Shown here one piece after another: positions 45,047 through 53,999 of a stretch of DNA of 64,000 nucleotides (within the stretch, counting starts at the first letter, position 1; the number at the start of each line of letters is the position of its first letter). The notes beneath the pieces were generated by a model that had not been told where the DNA came from, ran no database searches, and was given only the letters and a program-made list of their open reading frames with translations. The stretch covers positions 18,767 through 82,766 of the forward strand of contig CAYWKD010000010.1 in the NCBI GenBank assembly GCA_964458705.1, in the 5' to 3' direction. Both the position numbers and the translations under genes were made by a program. The DNA comes from JAAUTG01 sp964458705 (GTDB lineage Bacteria > Bacteroidota > Bacteroidia > Chitinophagales > Saprospiraceae).

Positions 45047-46171
45047 TTAGCCGCTTTGAATACTCATATCGTAAGTTATATCCCAGTCCTTCCAGACGGG
45101 TTCGTATCCAGCAGTCTGTAACATCCGCTCTATTTGAGCAGGCGAGCGTTCGTCCGATATCTCAAACTGTTCTAATGATTGTGGCTCTACGGCATATCCA
45201 CCTGGATTTGTTTTTGAACCAGCACTCATTGAAGTAATGCCCAACTTGATAATGTTATTCCTAAAATGCGCTGATTCCCGAGTAGATATGGAAAGTTCTA
45301 TTTCTTCATTGAAAATGCGCCATGCACAAATTAACTGCACCAACTCGGGGTCAGTTATTACTACTTCTGGTGTGAAACCTCCTGAAAATGGGCGAAGGCG
45401 TGGAAAAGAAATCGAATACTTGGTCTGCCAATAATTGCGCTCTAAATAATTCAAATGCAATGCTGTAAAAAAGCTATCTGTTCGCCAATCTTCTAAACCA
45501 ATAAGGCAACCTAGCCCCATTTTGTAGATGCCTGCTCTGCCTAATCGGTCAGGTGTATCCAAGCGATAGTAAAAATTAGACTTTTTTCCCTTAGGATGAT
45601 GCGTTTTGTACTTGCCCTTGTGGTAAGTTTCTTGGTACACTAGTACGGTATTCAAACCCAAATCAATCAACTGCTCGTATTCCTCTTGATCTAAAGGCTG
45701 TACTTCCATAGCAATATGAGAAAAGTGAGGACGAATGATGCCAATGGCATTCTTGAAATAGTCAAGCCCTACTGTTTTATTTGCCTCTCCTGTAACTAAC
45801 AGCACATGATCGTACTTCATGTCTTTTAAAGCGGCTACCTCTTTTAAAATTTCGACTCCATTTAAAGTGCGACGACGCATTGGATTATCTAAACTAAAGC
45901 CACAATAAGTACAAATATTCTGGCATTCGTTGGATAAATAGAGTGGAGCGTAAAGCTGCATTGTTTTGCCAAATCGCTTCAAAGTCAATTGCTGGCTCAA
46001 TTGCGCCATTTCTTCTAAGTAAGCGGCGGCAGCCGGTGAAATCAAGGCTTTGAAATCCTCTAAGTTTCTTTGTGGCTTTGATAGAGCAAACTCTACGTCC
46101 GTAGCTGTTTTTGCATAAATAGAGGCTGTTGTTTCCTGCCAATTATATCGATCAAATACTGTTTTAAACAT
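45047..46171 (-). CDS. thiH: 2-iminoacetate synthase (radical SAM)
   Basis: ThiH cleaves tyrosine by radical SAM chemistry to make dehydroglycine for the thiazole ring of thiamine. The 374-residue protein has the cluster-binding CxxxCxxC at Cys83, Cys87 and Cys90 (NECQNICTYCGF). The BATS-domain region SISTRESAHFRNNI and SAGSKTNPGGY fits ThiH. It follows thiG by 24 bp on the same strand, so the two form an operon. No thiS, thiF, thiC or thiE lies in the window. Confidence 0.95.
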   Translation of the reverse strand: MFKTVFDRYNWQETTASIYAKTATDVEFALSKPQRNLEDFKALISPAAAAYLEEMAQLSQQLTLKRFGKTMQLYAPLYLSNECQNICTYCGFSLDNPMRRRTLNGVEILKEVAALKDMKYDHVLLVTGEANKTVGLDYFKNAIGIIRPHFSHIAMEVQPLDQEEYEQLIDLGLNTVLVYQETYHKGKYKTHHPKGKKSNFYYRLDTPDRLGRAGIYKMGLGCLIGLEDWRTDSFFTALHLNYLERNYWQTKYSISFPRLRPFSGGFTPEVVITDPELVQLICAWRIFNEEIELSISTRESAHFRNNIIKLGITSMSAGSKTNPGGYAVEPQSLEQFEISDERSPAQIERMLQTAGYEPVWKDWDITYDMSIQSG

Positions 46172-46195
46172 CTTGCAACGCTTGTTGTGGTTACC

Positions 46196-46966
46196 TTAAT
46201 TATTCAAAAATGCCGTTAAAGGGCTACTAGCTTCTGCCTTGCTAGAAGTTTTTCCTAGTTTCGCCTCATAAGCCATACGCCCCGCTTCCACAGCAAGTTT
46301 AAATGCTTTAGCCATTTTTACAGGATCGTCTGCTATTGCAATAGCGGTATTTACAAGTACTGCATCTGCTCCTATTTCTAAGGCTTGTGCTGCATGGGAT
46401 GGCGCACCAATACCCGCATCTACAATGACAGGTACATTACTCTGCTCAATGATAATTTCTAAAAAGTCAAGCGTTTTCAACCCTTTGTTGCTCCCGATAG
46501 GTGCGCCCAATGGCATTACAGTGGCTGCGCCTGCGTTTTCTAGCAACTTACAAAGTACAGGGTCTGCATGAATATATGGCAACACAACAAAACCCATTTT
46601 AGCTAATGTTTCAGTAGCTTTTAGCGTTTCGATGGGATCAGGCATAAGATATTTAGGATCGGGATGAATTTCTAGTTTTAGCCAATTGGTTTCGAGTGCT
46701 TCTCTTGCTAGTTGTGCTGCAAAGACGGCTTCTTTTGCAGACCGAACCCCAGAAGTGTTGGGTAGCAGATTGATATGCGGATGCTTCAGATGCTTTAACA
46801 TCTGATCTTGCTTATTATTCATTTCTACTCGCTTCAAAGCCACAGTTGTCAACTCTGAAGCAGATGCCAGTATGGCTTTTTCCATAGTTTCAACATCGCT
46901 AAATTTTCCTGTACCTGTAAACAAGCGCGATTGAAACGTTTTGTCTTTTATGATTAATGGCTGCAT
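46196..46966 (-). CDS. thiG: Thiazole synthase
   Basis: ThiG assembles the thiazole phosphate from deoxyxylulose phosphate, ThiS thiocarboxylate and dehydroglycine. The 256-residue TIM barrel begins with RLFTGTGKF, has the imine-forming Lys97 in NWLKLEI (B. subtilis Lys96), PNTSGVRSAKEAV, and the phosphate loop VIVDAGIGAPSHA. It directly precedes thiH. No TPP riboswitch sequence (such as CTGAGA) is visible upstream on this strand. Confidence 0.95.
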   Translation of the reverse strand: MQPLIIKDKTFQSRLFTGTGKFSDVETMEKAILASASELTTVALKRVEMNNKQDQMLKHLKHPHINLLPNTSGVRSAKEAVFAAQLAREALETNWLKLEIHPDPKYLMPDPIETLKATETLAKMGFVVLPYIHADPVLCKLLENAGAATVMPLGAPIGSNKGLKTLDFLEIIIEQSNVPVIVDAGIGAPSHAAQALEIGADAVLVNTAIAIADDPVKMAKAFKLAVEAGRMAYEAKLGKTSSKAEASSPLTAFLNN

Positions 46967-47097
46967 TTTTACGAATTCTCTTTGAATAATTACTTTTATT
47001 GCTTCAATGCTTTTTTGTTCAAACGGATGTTGGAATCGAATAGTTTTGCTTGCGGACTGTTCATAAATATCATTTGGGCTTGCTGATTGTATTTTTT

Positions 47098-47153
47098 GAA
47101 GCTACTCTTCGCTATAATCGTGTCGTGCTTTATCACTTTGAAACAGTAGCTTC
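47098..47153. repeat. 9-bp inverted repeat between thiG and the wzz-like gene
   Basis: GAAGCTACT (47098-47106) and AGTAGCTTC (47145-47153) are perfect complements around a 38-nt spacer. There is no U-tract. It lies in the divergent gap, so it might be a regulatory structure or a small repeat. Confidence 0.45.
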
Positions 47154-47239
47154 GTTAGCCTGAGTAAAAAAATGTAACAATTATTGTGTTCATTCTATTA
47201 ACTTTGCGCTGTTTTAAAACACACGTAAATTTCAGATTT

Positions 47240-48331
47240 ATGAGCCAAGAGCAGCAAGTGCCACAGCAATATGTTGAAGATGATGAAATCACCTTGAAAG
47301 AATTAATTGAAAAAATAAGAGAGTTCTGGCAAGAAGCATGGAAAAATAAGTGGTGGATTATACTTGTGGCAGGTTTAATGGCGAGTATTTTTTTACTAAG
47401 AGCTTGGTTTACTCCCGTTACTTATCCAGCGGCTTTGACTTTCATGGTCAATGAAGATAATGGTGGGGGGCTTGGTGGTGTTTCAGCTATACTTGGACAG
47501 TTTGGATTTGGTGGAGGAAAAAAAGATGGCTCTTACAACTTAGATAAGATACTGGAACTTTCTAAATCCCGAAAGATCATTCAATCCACACTTTTCAAGA
47601 AAGTAACTGTCAATGGAGAGGAGGATTTTTTTGCTAATCATATTATAAAATTGTATGAATTGCACGAAAAGTGGGAAGATGATACAACTGGGCTTAAAGG
47701 GTTTTATTTTTCCAGAGGGGTAACTGATAGCTTCGATAGAGTGGAATACAATGCTTTGAAGCATGTTCACGCACAAGTTCGAGGTAGCGAGGAGGTAGAA
47801 GGCATTTTGAGTTCTTCTTACAACGACGATACTGGCATATTGTCACTAAGCCTGAATAGCTATTCAGAAGATTTATCTATAAAATTTATAGATTCTCTTT
47901 ATCACGAGCTGAGCAGCTTCTATATTAAAAATGCCGTAGAACCCCAGCAAAAAACATTGAATAATATTTCAGCTAAAGTTGATTCGCTTGGCAAACGCCT
48001 CCAAAGCATTAATTATCAACTTGCAGATTTTGAAGATAGAAGTTTTGGGACAATTGATCAAAAATCTGAAGTCAGAAAAACACGACTTTTAATTAATCAA
48101 CAAGTAACTGGAGCTGCTTATGGAGAAGCGATAAAGAATTTAGAATTGGCAGACTTTACACTCAAAAATGCAACGCCTGCTTTTCAGCTCATTGATGCCC
48201 CAATTCCTCCAATAAAGCCAGTAGGTGAGTCAAAGTTAAAAGCAATCGTAATAGGTGGTTTCGTTGGAGGATTTATTGCTTTGATCTTCTTCATTGGAAG
48301 AAAAATAATCAGGGATGCTATGCAGTCATAA
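47240..48331 (+). CDS. Wzz-type polysaccharide chain-length determinant
   Basis: The ATG at 47240 gives 363 residues; an ATT/ATG-rich extension upstream has no signature. It has the two-helix Wzz topology: helix at about 38-54 (WWIILVAGLMASIFLL), periplasmic region with a coiled-coil stretch (NISAKVDSLGKRLQSINYQL), and a C-terminal helix (AIVIGGFVGGFIALIFFIG). No kinase domain is present. The protein would set glycan length or assist export with a Wzx/Wzy or ABC route. Ugd and the winged-helix gene follow, separated by a terminator. Confidence 0.85.
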   Translation: MSQEQQVPQQYVEDDEITLKELIEKIREFWQEAWKNKWWIILVAGLMASIFLLRAWFTPVTYPAALTFMVNEDNGGGLGGVSAILGQFGFGGGKKDGSYNLDKILELSKSRKIIQSTLFKKVTVNGEEDFFANHIIKLYELHEKWEDDTTGLKGFYFSRGVTDSFDRVEYNALKHVHAQVRGSEEVEGILSSSYNDDTGILSLSLNSYSEDLSIKFIDSLYHELSSFYIKNAVEPQQKTLNNISAKVDSLGKRLQSINYQLADFEDRSFGTIDQKSEVRKTRLLINQQVTGAAYGEAIKNLELADFTLKNATPAFQLIDAPIPPIKPVGESKLKAIVIGGFVGGFIALIFFIGRKIIRDAMQS

Positions 48332-48338
48332 TCCTAAA

Positions 48339-48379
48339 GGCAAGTTTGACAACAAAATAGACCTGTTTTGTAACTTGCC
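48339..48379 (+). terminator. Terminator hairpin after the wzz-like gene
   Basis: Outer arms GGCAAGTT (48339-48346) and AACTTGCC (48372-48379) with inner arms ACAAAA (48352-48357) and TTTTGT (48366-48371). It begins 8 bp past the stop codon. Confidence 0.6.
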
Positions 48380-48403
48380 GTTATTCATTATTACCTTAAC
48401 TCT

Positions 48404-48436
48404 AATAAATTGAGTAGTTTTGTTGCTCAATTTATT
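48404..48436 (+). promoter_or_regulatory. Inverted repeat enclosing a -7 promoter element (candidate operator)
   Basis: Arms AATAAATTGAG (48404-48414) and CTCAATTTATT (48426-48436) are perfect 11-bp complements. The 11-nt spacer begins with TAGTTTTG (48415-48422), a TAnnTTTG -7 match. The repeat ends 5 bp before the start of the winged-helix gene. No TTTG -33 box at the usual distance is seen. Confidence 0.6.
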
Positions 48437-48441
48437 GAATA

Positions 48442-48975
48442 ATGATTGAGACACTTATATCATCGAAGACGAGAGTAAAATTACTACTTAAATTTTTTTT
48501 AAACAGTAATAATCGCGCTTATTTAAGAAGCCTAGAAAGTGAATTTGGAGATTCTTCTAATGCTATTCGGCTTGAACTGAATCGATTAGAAAAATCAGGC
48601 ATGCTTAATTCTTATATGGAGGGCAACAAAAAAATGTTTCAAGCTAATGCTAAACATCCACTTTTCGGTGAGATTCATAGTATAATGCTAAAGCACATAG
48701 GCTTGGATAAGATAGTAGAGAATATAATCGAAAGACTGGGTGAAGTACAAGATGTGTATCTTGCGGGTAAATTTGCAGAAGGGCTAGATAGCTCGATTAT
48801 TGACTTAATATTTGTCGGCGATGTCGACAAGACTTATTTACTAGAATTGGTAGAAAAAGTTGAAAATCTTATAAATAGAAAAATAAGATATTTGATTTAC
48901 TCAAAGAATGAATGGAGTGAAGCAATATTAGCTACTTTTGTGCCAGACCCACTTTTACTATGGACTACGAATTAA
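48442..48975 (+). CDS. Winged-helix regulator with degenerate nucleotidyltransferase domain
   Basis: A 177-residue protein. Residues 1-70 form an ArsR-like winged helix (SLESEFGDSSNAIRLELNRLEKSGML is the helix-turn-helix). Residues about 95-170 look like a minimal nucleotidyltransferase fold: YLAGKFAEG in place of the usual G-S loop, then SSIIDLIFVGD in place of the S-D-I-D-L metal motif. One of the two catalytic Asp is Ile119 here, and Ser of the G-S is Lys110, so the domain is probably not active. Related regulators often sit beside UDP-glucose dehydrogenase genes; this one is 26 bp upstream of ugd. Confidence 0.8.
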   Translation: MIETLISSKTRVKLLLKFFLNSNNRAYLRSLESEFGDSSNAIRLELNRLEKSGMLNSYMEGNKKMFQANAKHPLFGEIHSIMLKHIGLDKIVENIIERLGEVQDVYLAGKFAEGLDSSIIDLIFVGDVDKTYLLELVEKVENLINRKIRYLIYSKNEWSEAILATFVPDPLLLWTTN

Positions 48976-49001
48976 ATTTATAAAAAACAAACTTAAATCT
49001 T

Positions 49002-50336
49002 ATGGACATTGCAGTAGTTGGCACCGGATATGTTGGTCTAGTAACAGGTACTTGTTTTGCAGAGACCGGTAACAATGTTATCTGTGTAGATATTGATGAA
49101 AACAAGGTAAAAAAGATGCAGGCTGGGGAAGTGCCTATTTATGAACCGGGTTTGGATGTACTTTTTGAACGAAATACGCGTCAAGGAAGACTGCATTTCA
49201 CAACTGATCTTTCAAGTGCCATAAAAGATGCACAAATTATATTTTTAGCATTGCCTACTCCTCCGGGCGAGGATGGCTCTGCTGATTTATCTTATATTCT
49301 AGGCGTTGCGAATCAACTGAGTTTTTTAATTGAAGACTACAAAGTAATCATTGATAAAAGTACCGTACCCGTAGGTACAGCAGAAAGAGTTCATGCTGTT
49401 TTAGCAGAGCATCTTTCAGAAGATTTATTTGATGTGGTTTCTAACCCTGAATTCTTACGAGAAGGAGTAGCCGTAGATGATTTCATGAAACCAGATCGAG
49501 TAGTGATTGGTACGAGCTCAAAAAAAGCCGAAACCATTCTACGAGAGTTATATCTACCTTTTGTCCGTCAGGGCAATCCAATTTATTTCATGGATGAGCG
49601 ATCAGCTGAAATGACCAAGTATGCTGCTAATTCTTACCTGGCCACTCGGATTTCATTTATGAACGAGATTGCTAATTTATGTGAAAGAGTAGGTGCAAAT
49701 GTAGATATGGTGAGAATGGGAATGGGAAGTGATACAAGAATTGGCAAGCGATTTCTGTTTCCAGGAGTGGGTTACGGAGGAAGCTGCTTTCCTAAAGACG
49801 TGCAGGCTCTAGCTAAAACCGCCGAAGAAAATCATTATGACTTTAAGATTTTGAAATCTGTAATGAATGTAAATCACATTCAGAAGCACATTATGATTCA
49901 GAAAATTAAGGAAAAATTTGGTCAAGATTTGACAGGTAGAATCATTGGAATATGGGGCTTAGCATTTAAACCTAATACCGATGATATTCGAGAAGCGCCT
50001 GCCTTATACATCATTAAAGGCTTACTAGAAGCCGGTGCAACAATCAAAGCATTTGATCCAGAAGCTATGGAAAACATAAAAGCCTTGTTTGGAGATAGCA
50101 TCCAATTAGTAGAAGATCAAAATGAAGCATTGATTGGAGCAGATGCGCTTGCTATTATCACAGAGTGGAGTGTATTCAGAACGCCTAGTTTCAAGGTGAT
50201 GAAAGAACTCATGAAATCGCCAATCATCTTTGATGGTAGAAACTTATACGATTTGGAGCGCATGCAAGGTCTAGGCTTCTACTATGAAAGTATTGGTAGA
50301 AGTAAAATTAGCACACCATCAACAGTTACAGCTTAA
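49002..50336 (+). CDS. ugd: UDP-glucose 6-dehydrogenase
   Basis: Ugd oxidises UDP-glucose to UDP-glucuronate with two NAD, in two steps through Cys262 (GGSCFPKD). The 444-residue protein has the NAD loop AVVGTGYVGL, STVPVGT and NPEFLREG, all family hallmarks, and the length is normal. It supplies substrate for the UDP-glucuronate decarboxylase at 35936-36901. It probably shares a transcript with the winged-helix gene 26 bp upstream and ends in a very strong terminator. Confidence 0.96.
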   Translation: MDIAVVGTGYVGLVTGTCFAETGNNVICVDIDENKVKKMQAGEVPIYEPGLDVLFERNTRQGRLHFTTDLSSAIKDAQIIFLALPTPPGEDGSADLSYILGVANQLSFLIEDYKVIIDKSTVPVGTAERVHAVLAEHLSEDLFDVVSNPEFLREGVAVDDFMKPDRVVIGTSSKKAETILRELYLPFVRQGNPIYFMDERSAEMTKYAANSYLATRISFMNEIANLCERVGANVDMVRMGMGSDTRIGKRFLFPGVGYGGSCFPKDVQALAKTAEENHYDFKILKSVMNVNHIQKHIMIQKIKEKFGQDLTGRIIGIWGLAFKPNTDDIREAPALYIIKGLLEAGATIKAFDPEAMENIKALFGDSIQLVEDQNEALIGADALAIITEWSVFRTPSFKVMKELMKSPIIFDGRNLYDLERMQGLGFYYESIGRSKISTPSTVTA

Positions 50337-50353
50337 GTAGGCTATGTTCTTTC

Positions 50354-50384
50354 AAAATAGCAGGCACATGGTGTCTGCTATTTT
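50354..50384 (+). terminator. Strong terminator of ugd
   Basis: A 14-bp stem (AAAATAGCAG with CTGCTATTTT as outer arms, inner pairs GCAC/GTGT with one G-U) and a 3-nt loop, followed by further T residues. It lies 17 bp past the stop. Confidence 0.88.
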
Positions 50385-50404
50385 TTCTTAATTCATTTTG
50401 CCAC

Positions 50405-51625
50405 ATGTTAGACGATTTGCCCATTATTCCTGTTCAACGACTTGCCTTCAAGGTGAAAGCAAAATCGGAGCGCATGATTCGGAAGAAACATCCTTGGGTA
50501 TTCGAGTCATCAATTACAAAGCAAAATGCAGGAGGTAATGCGGGAGATATTGCCATCATTTACGACCAAAGAGACAACAAGTTTTTGGCACTCGGTTTAT
50601 ACGATCCTTTCTCTCCTATTCGCATAAAATTGCTACAATTTCAAACCCCTATTCAAATCAACACCAATTTCTTTGAGTCAAAGATTAAAAGCGCATTTGC
50701 TATTAGGCAACCACTTTTGGCAACCGATACCAACAGTTATCGTCTTATCTATGGAGAAAATGACGGTCTGCCCAGCTTGATTGCAGATGTTTATGCGAGT
50801 GTACTTGTGCTAAAAATCTATTCACTAATTTGGATACCTTATCTAAAAATGATCTTGCCCCATTTGCTGCAGGTCTCAAATACTCAAACAGCAGTGCTGC
50901 GACTAAGCCGTTCTGTGATGAGTCAACCTAAATACTTGCTAGGACTGAAAGATGGACAAGTAATTTATGGAACGCTAAAGCATGAAGTTACTGTATTTAA
51001 GGAGCATGGTCTGAAGTTTTCAGCTAATGTGGTAAAAGGACATAAAACGGGCTATTTTTTAGACCATCGGCACAATCGAAAGCGAGTAGGAGCATTAGCT
51101 CAAAGCAAAACGGTACTTGATGTTTTTGCTTATGCTGGCGGATTTTCTATTCACGCACTAGCTGGAGGTGCGAAAGAAGTAACGAGCTTGGATATTAGTC
51201 AGCAAGCACTCGAAATGGCAAAGGAAAACGTAGAACTCAATTTTCAAAATACCAACCATAAAGTGCTGGCAGAAGATGCCTTTGAAGGAATGCAGCAACT
51301 ACAAAAGCAAGGTAAAAAATTCGACTTAGTGATAGTTGACCCTCCATCCTTTGCCAAGCAAGCTAGTGAATACGATAAGGCTATTAATAGTTACTCAAGG
51401 TTAGTTAAACTAGCTATTCCGCTGGTAGCATCGAATGGAATTTTAGTAATGGCTTCCTGCTCTAGCAGAGTGAAAGTAGATGAGTTTTTCAACTTAATTT
51501 TGGATGAACTCCATAAGTCCAATCGTACATTTCAAGAAATAGAGCGAAGTCAACACGATATTGACCATCCGATCACTTTTCCAGAAGGGGCATATTTAAA
51601 AACTATATTTTGCAAGCTAAAGTAA
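50405..51625 (+). CDS. RlmI-like class I SAM-dependent rRNA methyltransferase
   Basis: A 406-residue protein with an N-terminal PUA-like domain (KKHPWVFESSI, GNAGDIAIIYD) and a C-terminal Rossmann methyltransferase. The SAM loop is DVFAYAGGFSIHA and the catalytic VIVDPPSFAK motif is that of RlmI/RlmK-type 5-methylcytosine or guanine methyltransferases acting on 23S rRNA. The family is COG1092. The exact rRNA target cannot be told from sequence. It starts 20 bp after the ugd terminator and is followed by a MATE gene after 126 bp. Confidence 0.88.
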   Translation: MLDDLPIIPVQRLAFKVKAKSERMIRKKHPWVFESSITKQNAGGNAGDIAIIYDQRDNKFLALGLYDPFSPIRIKLLQFQTPIQINTNFFESKIKSAFAIRQPLLATDTNSYRLIYGENDGLPSLIADVYASVLVLKIYSLIWIPYLKMILPHLLQVSNTQTAVLRLSRSVMSQPKYLLGLKDGQVIYGTLKHEVTVFKEHGLKFSANVVKGHKTGYFLDHRHNRKRVGALAQSKTVLDVFAYAGGFSIHALAGGAKEVTSLDISQQALEMAKENVELNFQNTNHKVLAEDAFEGMQQLQKQGKKFDLVIVDPPSFAKQASEYDKAINSYSRLVKLAIPLVASNGILVMASCSSRVKVDEFFNLILDELHKSNRTFQEIERSQHDIDHPITFPEGAYLKTIFCKLK

Positions 51626-51751
51626 ACTAGATAAGCTACCTATCTAATGGAACTTATTCTCTTTCAGATAGCTTAATTATGCGACGACTTCCTCATCTTT
51701 GTCGCAACAAGCTAATCACAATTTCACATCACTTGTTCATTTCTAAATACA

Positions 51752-53137
51752 ATGAGTAAACTTTGGTTATCTGTTCTTGACGCACTCAAGGGAAAAGAAC
51801 ACGATTATACATCTGGCAGCATCAATCAAGCCATCTTTCTGCTGTCTATTCCAATGATGATTGAAATGCTGGGTGAAGGACTCTTTGCCATTATTGATGC
51901 CTATTTTCTAAGTAAAGTAAGTAATGCCGCAGCTACTACTGCAGGAATTGTAGAGGTGATTGCTACATTAATTTATAGCATTGCCATCGGAATAAGTATT
52001 GCTGCAACTGCTACCATATCGAGAAGAATAGGCGAACAAAAGCCTGAGGAAGCTGCTAAGGCTGCGGTGCAAGCATTAATATTGAGTGTGATGATTGGTG
52101 CAGCCTTAGGTGTATTAGGTTTCGTGTTTGCAGAAGATGTGCTACGACTAATGAAAGCAGATGAAGAAGTCATACAGGTTGGCACTAATTATGCTCGTAT
52201 TTTATTCAGTACGAATGTTATTATTATCTTACTTTTTGTACTCAATGGCATTTTTAGAGGAGCAGGAGATGCCTTTATGGCAATGATTTCGCTCTGGGTA
52301 GCTAATTTACTCAATATCATCCTCGATCCGCTACTGATCTTTGGCATCGGGCCGTTTCCAGAATTGGGAGCAACTGGAGCAGCCGTTGCAACAAGCATAG
52401 GAAGAGGCGTAGGTGTGACTTTTCAATTGTATATTTTGTTCAAGGGAAGTCGTGTAATTAAAATAGCATGGAGACATCTGCAGGTCATTCCTGCTGTTTT
52501 CCGAAGGATTATTAATATTGCCTCTACTGGCTTTGCTCAATATTTGATTGCCTCAGCTAGCTGGATTTTTCTCGCACGCTTAGTTGCTGAATTTGGGACG
52601 GATGTTTATGCTGGCTACTTTTATGCCATTCGCATTATTTTATTTACCTTTTTGCCAGCATGGGGAGTTTCTAATGCTGTGGCTACTTTAGTGGGGCAAA
52701 ATTTAGGAGCAAAACAACCAGATCGAGCTGCTACCTCTGTATGGCGAGCTGCATTTTACAATATGATTTTTTTATTGCTAGTTTCCATTACCTTTTCTTT
52801 CTTTGCCGAAAATTTGATTTCTATCTTTACGACAGAACCTACTGCATTGGAAGCGGGAATATTGAGTATTCGCATTTTTTGCGTAGGCTATATTTTCTTT
52901 GCTTATGGTATGATAATCGGTCAGGCTTTTGGTGGAGCGGGGGATACACGTACTCCCACAATTGTCAATCTTATTTGCTTTTGGGCAGTTGAAGTACCGC
53001 TCGCTTATTTTCTGGCTAAATCACTTGGCTGGAATCTAGCAGGTGTACTCTGGGCTATTGCCATAAGTGAAAGTCTTTTAGCCATCATTTTCGTTATTCT
53101 CTTTAGAAGAGGTAAATGGAAATTAATAGAAGTTTAG
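51752..53137 (+). CDS. MATE-family efflux transporter
   Basis: A 461-residue inner-membrane protein with about 12 helices in two homologous halves, the size and pattern of the MATE/NorM family. The start has SIPMMIEMLGEGLFAIIDAYFL, where MATE helix 1 acidic residues sit, and a second half repeat begins near residue 245. These proteins export cationic drugs or metabolites using a Na+ or H+ gradient. The substrate is unknown. It is monocistronic. Confidence 0.9.
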   Translation: MSKLWLSVLDALKGKEHDYTSGSINQAIFLLSIPMMIEMLGEGLFAIIDAYFLSKVSNAAATTAGIVEVIATLIYSIAIGISIAATATISRRIGEQKPEEAAKAAVQALILSVMIGAALGVLGFVFAEDVLRLMKADEEVIQVGTNYARILFSTNVIIILLFVLNGIFRGAGDAFMAMISLWVANLLNIILDPLLIFGIGPFPELGATGAAVATSIGRGVGVTFQLYILFKGSRVIKIAWRHLQVIPAVFRRIINIASTGFAQYLIASASWIFLARLVAEFGTDVYAGYFYAIRIILFTFLPAWGVSNAVATLVGQNLGAKQPDRAATSVWRAAFYNMIFLLLVSITFSFFAENLISIFTTEPTALEAGILSIRIFCVGYIFFAYGMIIGQAFGGAGDTRTPTIVNLICFWAVEVPLAYFLAKSLGWNLAGVLWAIAISESLLAIIFVILFRRGKWKLIEV

Positions 53138-53238
53138 CAATGAATTTATTGCTTGATGATTGAATAGGTACGGCGACTAGGCTTCATAATCTAATTGTTA
53201 ATCGCAACAGTTATGACCTAACGGGACAATTAATCAAC

Positions 53239-53961
53239 TCACCTTAACCTCACTTCATGAAGTGCTTCATAATAAGGCATACATTCTTCGGCAAGTGTTT
53301 CTAAATGGTTAGGAAGTTTTATCTGTTTTTCTCTATAAGGAGCAAAACCTGTTGATTGATGAACGGTATGATACCAGTATTTTGCCCAAACACCATCTTC
53401 TGGTCTTGCACCTGCATTCCAACTCAACATCTCTTCATAAAAAGAAATACCCAACTGTTTACACAATAAGCGAATCATGTATTCAGGATGGAGTAAAATA
53501 TCTTTAGCATCTAGCACGGCTGCTAATTTATTTTTAGCCTTCAGTTCTTGATATAATTCGTACTGCATCTTGATTGCTACATCACCGATGCTTGGGTGCG
53601 ATACTCCTTTTGAAAAAGAAGCAATAATTCTCCTTGGATGACGAATGAGTATAACATTGTCCATTTCTAATAGAAAATTGCGGTTAATATTTATCAAATG
53701 GCTCGTCATCTGTTTAAAGAATACAATAGGCGTTTCGTACTTACCAAACAAAATTGCTTGCACCACTTTTGCGCCATCATGCTCCATAGTAGCTAAAGTC
53801 TCTGCTCGGCTGGGTCGATAAGCTGTTTCATCAGAAGCTAAGAAGTGAGCGAACAAAGGCTCATCCACTACGGTTGTATCGGGGCGCTGCGCCCATGAAT
53901 ACATAAAAGCTGTTGAGATATTTCTTGGAGAAGACCAAACATTGATGCGCTTTGTATTCAT
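53239..53961 (-). CDS. Sulfotransferase-like P-loop protein
   Basis: A 240-residue protein. The N-terminus NVWSSPRNISTAFMYSW matches the 5'-phosphosulfate-binding loop of PAPS-dependent sulfotransferases, and NVILIRHPRRIIASF matches the 3'-phosphate-binding segment. It would transfer sulfate from PAPS to a small molecule or glycan, but the acceptor is unknown. No PAPS synthesis genes are nearby. It is followed on the same strand by nothing closely spaced and is convergent with the MATE gene. Confidence 0.78.
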   Translation of the reverse strand: MNTKRINVWSSPRNISTAFMYSWAQRPDTTVVDEPLFAHFLASDETAYRPSRAETLATMEHDGAKVVQAILFGKYETPIVFFKQMTSHLININRNFLLEMDNVILIRHPRRIIASFSKGVSHPSIGDVAIKMQYELYQELKAKNKLAAVLDAKDILLHPEYMIRLLCKQLGISFYEEMLSWNAGARPEDGVWAKYWYHTVHQSTGFAPYREKQIKLPNHLETLAEECMPYYEALHEVRLR

Positions 53962-53999
53962 CTGAATTTGATTTGAGATTGAATAAAAGTAAAGGATTA

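Noticed and set aside
46967..47239. TPP riboswitch upstream of thiG
   Set aside because: No CTGAGA or matching conserved TPP aptamer sequence was seen on the thiG strand.
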